From: Xiphophorus maculatus
Taxonomy: Eukaryota > Chordata > Actinopteri > Cyprinodontiformes > Poeciliidae
Direction of reading: 5' to 3'
DNA length: 64,000 nucleotides
Assembly: GCF_002775205.1 (NCBI RefSeq)
Contig: NC_036446.1
Location: 19,716,565-19,780,564, forward strand
Shown here: piece after piece, positions 1-39,560 of the stretch
Position numbering within the stretch: the stretch's first letter is position 1
Layout: every line of letters starts with the position of its first letter
The notes under the pieces: generated by a model
Told to the model about the DNA's origin: nothing
Seen by the model: the letters and a program-made list of their open reading frames with translations, nothing else
The model's database searches: none
Made by a program: the position numbers and the translations under genes

Positions 1-2039
1 CACGTTTTTAACTCTGCCCACATATATTCTATGTTATTTAGAGCAGAGCGTGTTGGTGGCAGCTACAAAACAATAACTTTGCTGTCCTAAAGCCACTTTA
101 TAAACTTGGTGTACATTTGGAAACTAAACATGCTCGCTGATGTCTCTCCAGTATTTTCACATGCTGTTCTTTTCCCAGGATGCAATTTGTTGCTCTGGTT
201 GATTTCAGTGTTTGACTTTAGCAAAGTTTGAGGGATTTCTCAAAGTTTTTAAAGGCACAATAATCTTAGTACATATGAACTTCTGAACTTTAAGAAGCTA
301 TTGCAGTAAAAACATGTTTTAAAGTATTATCTCTTTCTCAGAAGTCTGCCATTTACAGCAAATAAAATAGCTTAGGTAATCATAGCTGACCTAAAACTGA
401 AAAATGTAGTTGGGCTTGTTTGTCAGGTAGTGAGGGAAAACAAGATTATATTTCTTTATAGACAGTGAACGTTAACATCTAATTTCAACAGTTTTTGGTT
501 TTGTGGTGAATGTATCTGGTGTTTTGTGACGTCCCGCGGGCCCTGCTGCCGAGAGTTAGTATCAACACCTCCACTGTTTATTTGGACCTGCACTGAACTC
601 AGGGTCACTCACCCGCCGTCACACCTAATGCCAAAGATCTGGTTATGACACACAAACACGCAGTGCTCACAGGCATACATAAAATTATGCTTTCATTGGA
701 GCTGAATTCTCAAAGTTACACCAGGTTTAGCTGTGAAATAGTGAGAACCAAATGATGATTTCTTCCGTAAATTTCAGATTAGTCTCAGAGCTGTCTAGGA
801 TTTAACATTTTACTTTTCCCTTAAGCAGAGCAATTTACTAGATCCCATGATATAATTTGTTAACATTTACCACTTATTCCTGAAAAACCAGCACTTATAG
901 TCGGTTCTCTTGTTGTCCTTTAAGTGTTTTTAGTGCACAGATGTGTCTGATCCCTGCAGGGGCCTGAGGATTGATACTCGGTGTCAGAGGGAAAATGTAT
1001 CAGAGGGCGTGTGATCTGCTGAGCAGCAGCAAAAACAAAACAACATTGCTTCCATCTCTCGTGGCTCAGGGATAATTGAAAATAAATTGTGTTGTGTCGC
1101 AGTGCTGCTGCAGACTAAATACTAATTTGTGCTGCAGTCGGAGGATGCAAACGATGCTTCAGATACTCATTTTGCCAATTCCCTGCTGATCAAACTATCT
1201 ATTATTGAGCTGCTCTTTTCACCAGAGGTTAAAGCACAGATAGATGGTATAATCTCCTTTTAAAGAAGCCCTATGTAGATTCTTGTTACATCCCATTCTG
1301 TGGGTCATCATTTAGTTATGAAGTGATGCTCTGAATTTATTCTTATTCTTTTGGAGCGAGTTTTTTTTTTTAATAGACAAATAATTGCATTTACCCTTGT
1401 TTATACATCATGTGGAGGTAAATGGAGAAAACTGATCCATACATGTAATGAATGGACCTTATTAAGCAGCTATATATTTGAATTGTGGGTGTGTGAGATC
1501 AGTCCATATATTGACAGTGTAAGCCTCTAGATGTCATTGCTGCCAAAAATACACCTTTAGCACGTCTACAGTTAATTGCACATTATGGTTTGTGTTTTTT
1601 GATGCAGCTTTCATGAGCTGATTGGTGTTGGGATTTCATCATTTGCTTTGCTCAGTGAAGCAAAGGCAGGCAACATGTGAAGCTGAAAGATCTTTGAAGG
1701 TTGTTTTGAACAAGATTATTTTTTGTACTCTGTTGTTTCTCCCTGTTTAATACATTCGTACAATACAAGAAACATTGTTATAAAAATTGCTCTTCATAAA
1801 ATGCCTCCAAGAAGAATATATTCATCTGAATAGCCAATGCTATTTATATTTAAACCTTTTAAAATTACAAATAGTAAAACATTGGATTAATAAACACTAA
1901 GATGTTAAGCTTTAAGTAATTCTACAACGTAAGTGTAAAAGTGTGTCAACTAAGAGCAGACTCTTTCATGGATCGGTGAATTTATTCACAATTGTGAGGC
2001 AACAACAACAAATGCTTGACTACTTCTGTTTTTCTGTTT

Positions 2040-2625
2040 AGACCTCAGGAAATCTCAGAGCAGCTAGTTGTTTGACTTATGTGCAACAAAATTAGTAAAT
2101 TGAATTACGGACAGAATGGTTGACATATGCACGTTGTAATGGGTAGTGAAGTGAAAAGACGCGGTGAACAAATGATACAGACTCTCTGGACAGGTCCTGA
2201 AGGTGTTTAGATTTTGAATCAAGGGCAGATTGCCAGTGACCTTCTCAGTTTGATAGATGGCATGCCACTGTCTCACTGTGTCTTTTTCTCTGGCAGCAAC
2301 ATGCCATACAACACTGGACTTGACAGGGATGGATTACTTTGGCAGGTTCTTCTTCAGCTGCCCTAACCCATTTTGGGTCATAGTAAATGATGGCTCCCAG
2401 AAAACAGAAAGATGTCACATTCTTCATTGAACAAATACCCAGGATGATGGTGGGGCAGAACCTCTGTGGAAGTCCATAATCATCTCCAGTTAATTACAGG
2501 TTTTTTATGTTTTGTCATCCACATTCCTGTGAGATGAGCTCAGTGATGGTTGTGTCATTTGCTTGGAGTTTGACAGACTTGTGAGGAGACATAGAGCCTT
2601 GAGGGACACCAGCACCGCAGGGAGG
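2040..2625 (-). mobile_element. Decayed non-LTR retrotransposon (LINE) reverse-transcriptase fragment
   Basis: Read on the minus strand, the 2480-2625 part gives a GVPQGS motif followed, after a deletion, by SVKLQANDTT. These correspond to the GVPQGS and FADDTT blocks of LINE reverse transcriptases of the Rex1/L2/CR1 kind, with the catalytic ADD changed to AND. Further along, EMIMDFHR matches the usual (K)E(L/M)VVDFRR block, then SFCFLGAIIY matches the FKFLG block. At about 2250-2100 the stretch VRQWHAIYQTEKVTGNLPLI resembles the RT C-terminal region (VR-A-ITG-LP). Stops and frameshifts are frequent, so the copy is dead. The clade cannot be fixed by eye. Confidence 0.65.
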
Positions 2626-4695
2626 CAGAGACATGCCTGCCCACACTCACGTTCTGCATCTTTCAGAAAAAAAAACCTCAGTCATCCATAACAGTTATCA
2701 AAACATTTTCATCTTTCAAATCACAGACTTTGATATTTTTAAAAAAGACATAAGAAATGAATTGTTAGTGTAATAGTGATAAATGAAGGGGCAAGAAACA
2801 TCCATATTAAATGACCGTGGAGAAAGTGATAAACTAATCACCTACTAAACCCCCTCAGGAAAGCATAATTTATTGTGCACTGATGATGATGCATAAACCA
2901 TGTCGCAAAATAAGATTGTTAATGCAAAGCAACATCTGGACAGCCAGAGGGCGTTTTGCACAGAATGCTTCAGAACAATGACAATAAAATGGAGCTTCTG
3001 GCCCATAACCAGCATGCCTAAAAGACACAGAGTAGCATAATTGATAAAAACTTCTATATGGCACCACTTATATTTTATTATTTAAAGCTTGAGAAACATA
3101 ATTAAGTAAAAATCTAAGTCATGGTGGGAATAACTGTGTTCATAATCTTAAACTATCTAGTTCATTGATAATCATGTAGTTTGTCCAAGCATTCGAAAAC
3201 AGGATAGTTTTATATTTTTTATGTTATAAATTTTTTTAACAATAAATATTAACTTCTGCTTACAATAATACCAAAATTGTAATTTAACGAGATACAATCC
3301 CTCAATTTCCCCTTCTTCCTTTTAGGTTCCTCAGTGTGTTTTTATTACTTTGCTCAAGGCAAAACTGCGAATGTCTGGAGAATACCAATTTGTTGCTTTA
3401 TCATCCAGTTTCCCAGCTGAGATGTTTATCTTTGACCTGAGCTGCTTCAGATAAACAGAGGTGATAAATGAGTCTGACTTTTTTTTGTTGATGTTGGAGG
3501 CAACACTTAAAGAAGTGAAGAAATCTGAAATATAAAGCTGAAGGGCGGGCATGTAAGCTCCTATTCTGGCAGACCTTGAGTGATGTTCAGCATGATAAAA
3601 TGTCTTTAAAATTAGCAATTTAACAGTTTTACAGATATTTTTCAAACTTTAATTTGATTTTAAGGGTAAAAACCAATTTGTGTAAACAGAACATCAGCTT
3701 CACTTCTTTGCCAACAGTTTCTCAGGTAACTTATTCAGCTCAGTCCCTTTTCTCTTTAGCCAAAGTAAGACACTTTTGACGTTTTCTATAGTTCAGGAGT
3801 GATTTAGCACAAGGAATGTTGCAGTTGTTGCCGAAATCCTGAATATGCTTCCCCCAGAGTTCTTAAAGTCCATCTCATAAATTTAATAAATACCTTTCTA
3901 CATTAATTTTTTGTAAGATGTAAATTTTCAAGAGACTAAGTGGTGAGTTTTTATTAGTTATAAGCTATAATCATCAAGCTTAACAAAATTAAACTCTTGA
4001 AATTCTTCTCTATGTGTGAAGAATTTGTGCAATGTGTAAATTTATTATAAATTATAGAGATTTCCCCTTGATGTACAGTACATCTCTCCTTCCTTGCACT
4101 TAATCGTCACGCTCACACTAAAATTCAAAATCTGGCTCAGAATGACATAACTTGACTTATTTGTTAAGCACTTGATTTTCGTTAATTGTTTTTTTAGTAT
4201 TTCTTAAATAAGCTTTATCTAAATTGATTTTATTTGAAGAGTGAATAAACTCAAAAGGTGCAAAAACTTTTTGGAAAACTTGTTTTTATTGCTCAGAGTA
4301 TCAAGCAAGTTTCACAGAATTAAAGTAACACAATCTCTCAACATAAAGCCTTTCGGTAACTGACGCAGCCAAGGAGCCATCTTTGATGCAGCCTGATATT
4401 ATTGGTCTGTGCCTCCATGTGAGCATCCAAAACCCCATCACTAATGTTTGCAGTTTAAAGGATGGGCTGGAGATGAAGAGGCATGTCTGCTTTAACCCCA
4501 GTGACAGTTATTGGAAATTACAGAACCTCTGGAGTTCTTCTGTAATCTATGCATGTCATGCAGATGGATGGTGATTACATTATGCCGTATTGTCCTCTGC
4601 AGTGAGTCCTAAACGATGTGATGATGACATGCAGCGTAAATCTGTTTTGGCTGTTAAAGCAAAGAGCAGCGTTCGCGTCTTTTATGGGAAAGAGC

Positions 4696-4745
4696 GTGGG
4701 TGTGTATGTGTGTGTGTGTGTTTTTTTTTTTCTTTTTTCTTTTTG
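4696..4745. repeat. (TG)n microsatellite followed by a T-rich tract
   Basis: An imperfect TG-dinucleotide run passes into a T-rich stretch. The open frames across it on both strands are produced by the repeat and are not genes. Confidence 0.9.
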
Positions 4746-6439
4746 GCATGCAGAGGGCAACGCCACGGTAATTAATGACTAGCTGCTAAATGGTGCTCTG
4801 TGATCTCACACGGTAACGAGAAGGCATTTGTGTCGGGCTGAGCTTGACAATTATCTTAGTGGTGAGAAAACATTGGGGTGCACTGATGGCAGCTTGATTA
4901 ATCAGGCCTTAAGAGCCCCAGTGTGAATATTTATGGGACTTGTCATTTAAAAAGATATTTATTTGATCTGTTCCAAACAATAAGTTGTTCTATTTTTGAT
5001 GTCTCTGATTTCCAGATGTAAATCACAATTGAAGCCAGTTGAAAGCTTTGATCAAATTCATACCAGCATCATATTATGAATGACTATGACTGCAGAAAGT
5101 AGGATTAAATGAATATTTAATTTATGTGTCAATATCCATGTTTAATTTATTCCAAAATATATTTAGTATTAGCTCCAACAGGATTTCATGATATGTTTTT
5201 GTGGTGTTACTTTGGGAATATTTGCAAATACCTTTGCAATATTATTCCCCATAAATCATCTCTTAAAAATCTACATATACAAGAAAAGAGATGAGAAGCA
5301 AGCACACAGATTGGCTACATGAACATTTTTATTCTTTAAAGAACTTAAACAGCTTGATTTTTGTTAATTTTCATATCGATCACGTTTACTATAACTTGAC
5401 ATCAAGTAAAGCTGAGGCAGCATTGTGGTAGAAATAAGAAATACTGCAACCTGCAGGTGGGAGGCAGCAATTACTTAAACCCAATGCTTTTGATCATTAT
5501 TGTGGAAAATTTGCAATAAACTCACAATCATGCATATGAGCTGAGAAATGAGGGAATCTGTTGACTTTGCACAAATTTCCATAATTGCAGAATTATGGAA
5601 AACTCAATGGACTGTGATATGGATTTTTTATTCTAGATGTATTTTATTCTCTAAAATTCTCATTTGCATTTACTTCACAAATGTATTTTTCTAAGTTTGT
5701 GTATATCTTTCCAGGTTTGTTTCTGTTCTCTGTTTTTACTCTTACATCTGCTGTGTTAATTTAAAAATTAAAATGGAAAGAAAATTTATTTACGTTCTAA
5801 TGAAAATGGAGACAAAGGTTTATGCTACCCTTAACAGAACAAAAATAACCTTGAAATTTTATTTATTTCTAGCAGGATAGTTTTCATTTACAGAGTTATG
5901 AGTATAAATCTACATTTATTCTGAATTTTTGCAACTTTAATCTGTCATTAGGAAAAGAATAACTGTAAATTATGCAATGTAAACAAAGAGGGAGACACAC
6001 TGAACATAGGTAGTTATGCTTTATGCATTGTAGTGCTAGTTATTGTCATCACATCATTGAAGTTAATACAAAAGAAACAATAAAGTTGCTTTCTGCTCAC
6101 TGTTCACATTCATTTTAACAACTTTGCTTTTTCTGTTAATGCTGCTGATAACTTGTAATTCACTCTGATCTGATTAATGTGACATGGTTTTGTGTCCTTC
6201 AATATATGAGTCTTGCTTGCTGCAATAGAGTTTTTCTATTGCAGAGCAAAAATGTCTTAATATTTTTCTGTGTAACACATTTTTGCATGCTTAGCGTTGC
6301 AAACTCTCTACTTTCAGATTTCTCAACAATGTGAACTTAATTACTTGACCTTTACAGAAGCTCTTCGTTAGTAAAAGTTGTTTTTCTTTTTTGCCAAGGA
6401 AATGGGTCATTCTCTAGGGACTCATGTTTAAGCCAATTT

Positions 6440-6545
6440 GGTTTCTGGGTGCAAACTACATTCTGTTGCTTTGTACTTGTGACATGTGCAATGACAATAA
6501 AGTTGAAGTCTATTCTAAGTCTATTCTGTTCATTCCAGAACAGAA
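6440..6545 (+). repeat. LINE-type 3' tail with a short tandem end
   Basis: The phrase TGTGCAATGACAATAAAGTT followed by repeated TCTATTC-like units is typical of the 3' end of several fish LINE families, where an AATAAA-like signal is followed by a short tandem repeat. The body of the element is not recognisable upstream, which suits a 5'-truncated insertion. Confidence 0.4.
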
Positions 6546-6879
6546 CAGTTATTTTATTCTAACTAGAGATGCACTAATCAAACTCTCGGTAATAGATATG
6601 TAGAGGTTTAAAATGCACTTTTATAATTTTATCAAACAGCATGTTTGACAAAACACTTTGTTTTGCTTTTAGTAAAAATTTGATTAAACACATGAACACA
6701 TACGTAGTACCTGGTAGTGTGGAGTTTTTCACATTTTACCTCTTAATAACCTCAAATGACAATGTATTTTGGGAGTCTTTCGTAATAGGTCACCACCATA
6801 GAAAAAGTGCATAGTAGTGTTTACAGAGGGTTTAGTTAAAAAAATTCTAAGCCATAAATCTCTCAACAAGCACTGTTAA

Positions 6880-7290
6880 ACACATAATCTGAAGATGGAA
6901 GACAGACCTATCTGTGTACCATCGTATACATGCAAAATGACACTTTTATGCTGTGATAAACTTACAGAGCACACCATTATCTCCATGATGAAACATAGTA
7001 GTGGTGGCATCATGCTATGGGTATTATTTTATTGACCAGTTAGACCAGTTAGAAAAGTGAAACTGGTTAAAGTTGAAGTAATTACACGACAATACTTAAA
7101 TATAAATGTTTAGATGCTGCACTGGAGGTGGGACAGGAAGAGAGTTTCACCCTTCAGCAGCAATCTGACCGTAAATATGCATCCAAAGCTCCTACAGAAC
7201 AGTTTATGGTTCAGTCAAAGTTCAGACTTAAGTCCATTTGAGAATCAGTGCATAGGCAAAAAGAGTTTGTAGTCTGTAGAGAGAATCACA
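6880..7290 (+). mobile_element. Decayed Tc1/mariner transposase fragment
   Basis: On the + strand near 6970-7020 the translation SMMKHSSGGIMLW matches the Tc1 transposase block (T/S)VKHGGGS(I)MLWG. Near 7208-7262 the translation SSDLSPFEN matches the conserved SPDLNPIEN block that carries the last acidic residue of the DD34E catalytic triad. Stops lie between the blocks, so no functional protein remains. The terminal repeats were not found. Confidence 0.65.
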
Positions 7291-9196
7291 AAAACAGCAA
7301 TAATCTAAATCTGCAGGTAAGACCTCTGAGAGAATCAGAAATAAGTATCAGCCAGTTTCAATCTGATACATTTCTAATTATAACCAAGTAGATTTATCCT
7401 CCAATTTAACCTTGAACTGAAAAGAGGAGCTCATAAAAAGGTAGCACTGGAAACAGTTGTATCTTATTTTTAAATATGTCCCAATAATTTATTTTTTTTA
7501 TCTAACAAATTTTAGAAACAAACTTATTTATTTTGCTACTGTAGCCAAAGCTAATTGATAAAATACTACAATACCCATTCTCTAATTACAATTTTAATGT
7601 GCAAATGAAAATATAAAGAGAGAGAGACCGCACAAATTATTGTAAATCTATTTCTACACACAGACCCACACCAAATTTAATTATAGTAATTAGGTAAAAG
7701 TACTAATTGCAGAAATATTTATTTTTCACATTGGGGTTAATAGTCAATTAACATTGGCAGCCAGTTAAATTATTGTTGCTTGTTAATAAGGCAGATTCTG
7801 TGCTTCGTGATGAGACACACAGATGATTATTTTACCAAAACTCCAGTAGCATGTTACAAGTGTTTGTTTAAAGCTTGGTTTATGATTTTTTTCATTCTAT
7901 TTTTTTATAATTAAAAAAAAGGTTGCCAGGTGGTATTTCTAAAATGTGACATCTTATCATTTTGTCCTAAATGAAAATACATTTCTTCTTCAGTAGAACA
8001 AAACTTCAGTGGTCTATTCCTCATTTTTCTGCTTGTCTTCTCTCACATCACTCACTTTCCTGTCTGACCACTGTCAAATAAATGCCACTAAGGCCAAAAA
8101 AGCTTTTTTTTAAAAAAAGAAAAACTCTCCAGAATGGGGAGTGCCAAACATCCTATGCTGCATCATTTTTGAAAGCGCTCCACATGAGACACAATAATAA
8201 GTTTGCAAAAATGACCCGTAATTGATTGTATGAGTTTTAGGGAACTCGTCTCTTCTTTACCTGCATGTCTATCTGCGTTTCTTCTCCCCATTACCTTGGC
8301 TACTGAGCATTTATGCAAGAAATATTCCTATTTTATTTATACTATTGCCTAGAAAATTTATTGAATACATTATAGTTATATATTACAGTGTTTTTTTATT
8401 GTAATGATACTCTTTCATGTAATAGTGCAGCTTTCAAAGAGTACTACTTTTTAGGATTGAACAGTTGATTTATAAGATCTGCGCATTATTACCATTAGAT
8501 AAAAGGGTTTGTCCTCCCTTAGTGCTCCATTTGTGTCCGTACTTTTTTTTTTCTTGTCTTCCTTTTTTCTTTTCAGTTTTTGTTTTTCACATCCAAGAGT
8601 TTTCCCTGAAGCTTGCTCATCAATCTCCCAATCTTTCAATTTTCTGCCGTGGCAAGAAGCACTTAAATTTATCGCTCCATCTGTTTATTACATGCCATCT
8701 CTCCTTCCCTTTCCTTCTGCCTTCCATTCTGGATTCTCCTCCTCTCCATCTGTTTATGCTTGTTCCTGATCACCTTTCTGTTTGGTAAAGCCCTATCTGT
8801 CCTTCACCGCTACTGTCGCATAGTTCAAACACTTTTTGAAAATCAGGTCACTGATGAGCTTTTCTAATGAACCGATTGTGTGTTTTTGAAGTTCTTTGCT
8901 TCAAACTGCGGAGCTATTTTAGGTCCAGAAGATATATTTCCTGTCAAGAAGCAGGAGTAGGAGCTCACAAGTAACAAAGGAAAGGAAGGATCTGTTGTCT
9001 TTTTCACTGCTATTTTAGACAGTCTGACAAATCTTAGTTGCTTAGTTACTTTTTCCTGCACAGTGCAAAAGTTTGCTGAAAGTCTACAGAACCAAGTCAT
9101 GATCTTCTCGTTTTATATACCTCTGAAAATTTATTTATTTTTGTCAACACCAGTACCTGGAGGTGTGAGGTAGAAAAAGTCATCAGTCCCTCTTGA

Positions 9197-25878
<16,682 letters not shown>

Positions 25879-26495
25879 CCACTCGGATCAAGACTCTGAG
25901 GGCATTCCAGTGTGCTGATGTTGCTGCCCTGTGTGGCAGATGTCTGCGGAGTAATTAATAACTCTCCAGACATTATGGGATCATTGTTTGCTCAGTGTGG
26001 CTGCAGTACAAAGCATCTGAAGTGCTCCTATGCTGCTCATAGTGCCCTGTGAGATCATGCCAAGTCATCAGCAAAAATGGTAGCAAACTCCGTCAGAGCC
26101 TGCCAGTGTCTGTAGTGGCTTTTTTTTTTCTCATCCGAAACAAATAAAAGAATGTTTTTCTCCCTCAGGGGACCTTTTCTACTGAATTTCATCTCCTTAT
26201 AAAGAGGAACTAATAACCCAGCTGGTAAGCCTGGATCCGTGACAGACATGCAGAGAAATGTCTGTTGTCTGTGTTCCTCTTGTCCTCATGAGAAACAAAT
26301 GTGTCTGTACAAAACTGTGAACTGAACTGACAGGACGGACACTGCTGGCCATTGTTTGCTGACTTGTGGAAATGTTTCTGATAAGGTGGTGAATATTTTG
26401 TGGTTCAAAAACATCACAAATGTTGATTATTTAACTTACCTCATTGTACTACAATTCTTATCAGTGTTTCAATAAAATATGCATTTTTAGTTTTT
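25879..26495 (+). other. entrep2: ENTREP 3'UTR with poly(A) signal
   Basis: After the TGA at 25876-25878 comes about 0.6 kb of non-coding sequence ending near an AATAAA at 26471-26476. The exact cleavage site cannot be read. No other gene lies between this and the golm2 promoter. Confidence 0.65.
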
Positions 26496-26919
26496 TGTTT
26501 GCAGAAATCTCTTTTTGTCTTTGTACACCGATGTAGTTATCCTATGTTTTTCTTTTACAAATATACAAACTTGTGAATTGTAGGGATGAAAGTTGTAGGA
26601 ATTCTAATAGAATTGATCTCCAAGGAAATTGCTTATTTGTTGACAAGATACTCCATCAAAAGTGTTAGATATTAGTAAATACAAACATAACTATAAGCAA
26701 AATAAAATGTATAAATAAATAATATTAAATAAGTATACAGTATATTTAATAGTGTAAATATTAGTAATTTGACCAAATCTATAAAAAAAAACAAAAAAAC
26801 AGTACACTCTGTAACTGCAATGCAGTGACAGGTTTTATTTAGCATGGTATATGAGCTAACTTAGAAATTGGCATGTGAAACTTGTTTTTTATTCTTACAT
26901 TTTTTTTAATACTGTATGA

Positions 26920-27035
26920 ACTAGTAGCCTGTCCAGGGTAAACTTTATCACTTGCTTATTGGCATTTAGAAACAGCTCTCTCATGACATTGGACAGTATT
27001 AGCGGGGTTAAGAAAATAAATAGATGGACGAAATC
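26920..27035 (+). repeat. 3' fragment of a tRNA-headed SINE-like fish repeat
   Basis: TAGCCTGTCCAGGGTAAACT at 26926-26945 and the terminal AAGAAAATAAATAGATGGAC at 27010-27029 match the tail of a very common fish repeat that ends in GGATGG units. The head of the same family is seen near 63275, so two separate partial copies lie in this window. Confidence 0.5.
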
Positions 27036-27104
27036 TCACTGTTAGATATCCTTTGAAAATTTTTTATTGTTACATGAGATAGCTTTTTGTGCATTTTCAA
27101 ATTA

Positions 27105-27170
27105 CTGCACTGATATATTAGAAATACCCTTTACTGTCCCAAAAAGGGAAAATTCAGAATTTACAATTAA
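27105..27170 (-). repeat. Possible LINE 3' end in reverse orientation
   Basis: ACTGTCCCAAAAAGGGAAAA followed by TTCAGAATTTAC resembles the reversed 3' tail of Rex1-type LINEs (usually a cccNNNgggAAATTC phrase). The match is short and uncertain. Confidence 0.3.
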
Positions 27171-27279
27171 GGACTCTTATTGTGAAATTAACCGGAAATT
27201 GTGCGAAGTGCTTCCAGCTAACTTAACCCGAACATAGGATGTTTGTAGGTAAAGAATAGTGAGATAGATTGAAAGGTTG

Positions 27280-36652
<9,373 letters not shown>

Positions 36653-38015
36653 AAAGAAACTCACTCAGCTATAACTTATTAAAAAAACTTCCTTCCTCTG
36701 CAATCGAGGTGTCTCCTGATAAATTAGTTGCAGCACCACCTTGTCTAAGCACTTACAGCGGACTTCTTTAGTGTCATGGACTGTTTTGACACATTCAAAC
36801 TAATTCTGAATAATAATACAAATTAAACACGGCATTCTCCTGAGCTGCTATATAATTGCTAATGTTTTTTTTTTTAAGTTTTGATAGTAGGGATGATGTG
36901 CTGTGGTCACTGCATTTTGGTACAGGATAACTTCAGGTCATCATAGACTGTTCTCGGAGAGTTCGATACTTTGAATCAAATCATCTTTTCTTTAGCTACT
37001 TTCTCTTTGCTTTTGCTTGATATATAAAAAAAACTGCTTCCTGGGATAGTCGTCAAACAAACTAATCTGGGATGGGATGCCTACAATGAAGACTATTTTT
37101 TCTTTTACTGGAGGGGAAGATTCAGTTGCCAAGGACTTTACCGCCTATTAAACCTCTTTGTTTTTGTGACAGAGACCCAGAAGTGCTCCTCATTCTGTTT
37201 TTAAATGCCACTGCATGTGAAACAAAGTGTTCAGTCATCAAAACTAAGCAACACACTTGCTGCTTAAGCAATACTTAGGATGGTGTTAGGAGCAGACGTT
37301 ACACATGCTTCCACCAATGAGGTCTCTTGGATTTTGATGTAGTTCAACTGTTAACATTTGTACCAAGGGAATAATTCCTCACCTTTGGGGAAATCTGTAA
37401 AACCAGAAATCAGTTGTTTGTGCAACCTGGACAAAAGATTTCTCACTGAAAAGCGCATTGAATGTAATTTAATTTTATTAAAGGTGATGCTTCATGTCTT
37501 TTGTCACTTGTTGCGCTTGCAGATTGGCAGTAGGAGTGATAGTTTTGTCATCACTAACGAGATGGGTTTAGTTGACACGGCTTCTAATGTAAACAACCTC
37601 TGAAATATTGTATTTATCAGAAATATTCCTCATTGCCTTGCTTGATGGAATTAACAAATACTAAGTTTTGTTATAAAATCATTTTTCTGTAAATGCTTTA
37701 TTTTGGAAGCTATTTTGACAAAGGGTCAGTTACTGTATATAAATGTGGAAACTTCAGGAACTAACACAAAAATATCTAATTACATACTGTAATTTTGTTT
37801 GCTCTTGCCATTAAGTTTAAATGTGACATTTACATTTTCAAGAGTCTGTGTTTACTTTCCCTTGTTTTCAAAGGTATTTCTTACATTGTATGTAATGAGC
37901 ATGAGTATTTTACAGACTGATCAGTTTTAGCCATGAAAAATAATTTTCTTCTGCATTCATTGGCAGGTTAATGGTAATAAAGATGAACAATAAACTTCCC
38001 AAAAACCATATTAAA
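36653..38015 (+). other. golm2: golm2 3'UTR with candidate poly(A) signals
   Basis: Non-coding after the TGA at 36650-36652. AATAAA occurs at 37976-37981 and 37989-37994, a close pair that makes a likely end point near 38010; another lies at 38871-38876, so a longer form is possible. Open frames in this stretch are AT-rich and unsupported. Confidence 0.6.
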
Positions 38016-39289
38016 TCAATTTTAATAACCTTGGTTAAAGTTCAAAATACAGCATTAAAACGTTTGAAGTACAAAAACTTCATATTATACAGTTATATGA
38101 AAATTATTGGTATTTTCCAGTTCTGGGTTTGTATGGTAATCATTTGTGCTAACTGAGCTTGTTTCTTTGTTTATGTTAATGATTGAAACTGTAAGGTCTG
38201 AAATACATTGCTTCAACAGTGACCTTTTTTTTAATGACTTTTTTTTTCTTCTTTTTTTTTTGTTTACATCTGCCTGTGATGCATTTACTGCATCATCAGA
38301 CTCCCAAGGACTCAGACTTGTTTCCTATTTAGCTTGGATGTACACTGCAGTTACCAGATCATTGCTGTGCAACAATGTTGGAGTTAAGATTTGCAGTGCT
38401 AAGGTAAATACCATTAGTTGTATATGCCATGCAGTGAGTGTATGCAAGAAAAAACCTAAGACACGGTAATTGTACTAAAATGCATTTACATTCCTACATT
38501 TTAAAATGTAGTCATCTTATTAAATGTCGTGGGTATGTTCTAATTTTCAGTCTATTAGCTGCTAATAATTATCTAACTATTAGTTAGGGAATTGAAATGT
38601 ACCATCTCCTTGTTTTATGCTTGGTTTCAGTTGTAAAACAGATTTCAGTCTTGGGAACTAGTTTGCAAAAGTTTGTAAAGTTAAATGATTTTGGGTCCAA
38701 ATTCAAACAAAAACTAGGATAGCTAATTTGTGTTTACTCAACCTAAGTTAGTGTAAGCTAAACTTCAAGTTACTGAGGAAGTTAACCTTTGTATTCCAAT
38801 TAATTTAAATGTAACTTGCTGAAACTTGAGATAAGTAATGTTATTACATGTAGGATTGTTACGTTTATTTAATAAATACTGTTTCTGGTCATTTTTCAGT
38901 CAATTTCAGCGAATCTCCTGTTTTTATATTTGTACTTGGATGTTAAACATAAGCCCATTTGAAAAATGCAGAATTTCCGGTCTGGAAAATTGTTTCAACG
39001 TTGTTTATTATATGAAGTAAAATGATTTTTTTTTAAGAGAACAAACTGTCGGGGAAAAAAAAAGACCCAGTGTTTCTTCTGTGTGCAGCAGTACACATAT
39101 TTCCCCCTCCCAATGAAAATTCAGCCGAAAAAAGGGGGAGAAGACTCCGTGCAAAATTGTATTGTATGTTATTAATGTATTGGCCAGGTTGAAAATCGCT
39201 GTTGGGTTTAAACGCTACAATGATTAAATAAGTTTAGTTTTATCGCCAGCATATTAAACGCATAACGAAACCTCTCGATCTGTGATTGC
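38016..39289 (+). other. Intergenic region between golm2 and ctdspl2
   Basis: AT-rich sequence with T and TC runs near 38225-38265. It may include an extended golm2 3'UTR up to the AATAAA at 38871. No gene seen. Confidence 0.5.
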
Positions 39290-39560
39290 ACAGCTGCAGT
39301 GCTTGCTTGCGGATTGCCTGGTGTTTTTCAGAGGTAAGTCAGGGGGTGTGTCTGTGTCCCATACGGGTATCTGGCTCGGAGAGACGGAGCAGAGGCGGGA
39401 AATGGCGCCTGGTAGCACAGCAGTGTGTCATTTCGAAGACGATCCTTGAACAGCAGAAATACAACAGTGGGGGGGGGGGAAGAACAAACAGTGCCTGTGT
39501 TGTGATGTTTAATCTGCCTTGAGTCGTTATTGTCACGTACAGCGGGTCACACTACAGTAA
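39290..39560 (+). promoter_or_regulatory. ctdspl2: ctdspl2 promoter and non-coding exon 1
   Basis: A CpG-richer stretch directly upstream of a strong donor (GTAAGT after CACTACA, about 39559) marks a likely non-coding first exon, because the start codon lies 4.9 kb downstream in the next exon. GGCGGGAAA at 39394-39402 fits an E2F site on the reverse strand, and the overlapping AAATGGCG at 39400-39407 fits a YY1-type site. An 11-G run lies at 39469-39479, likely in or near the 5'UTR. The transcription start is not determined. Confidence 0.55.

Noticed and set aside
3331..3645. 104-codon minus-strand open frame
   Set aside because: AT-rich, no recognisable motif, no splice context and no promoter. 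It is within the length expected by chance over tens of kilobases of intron.
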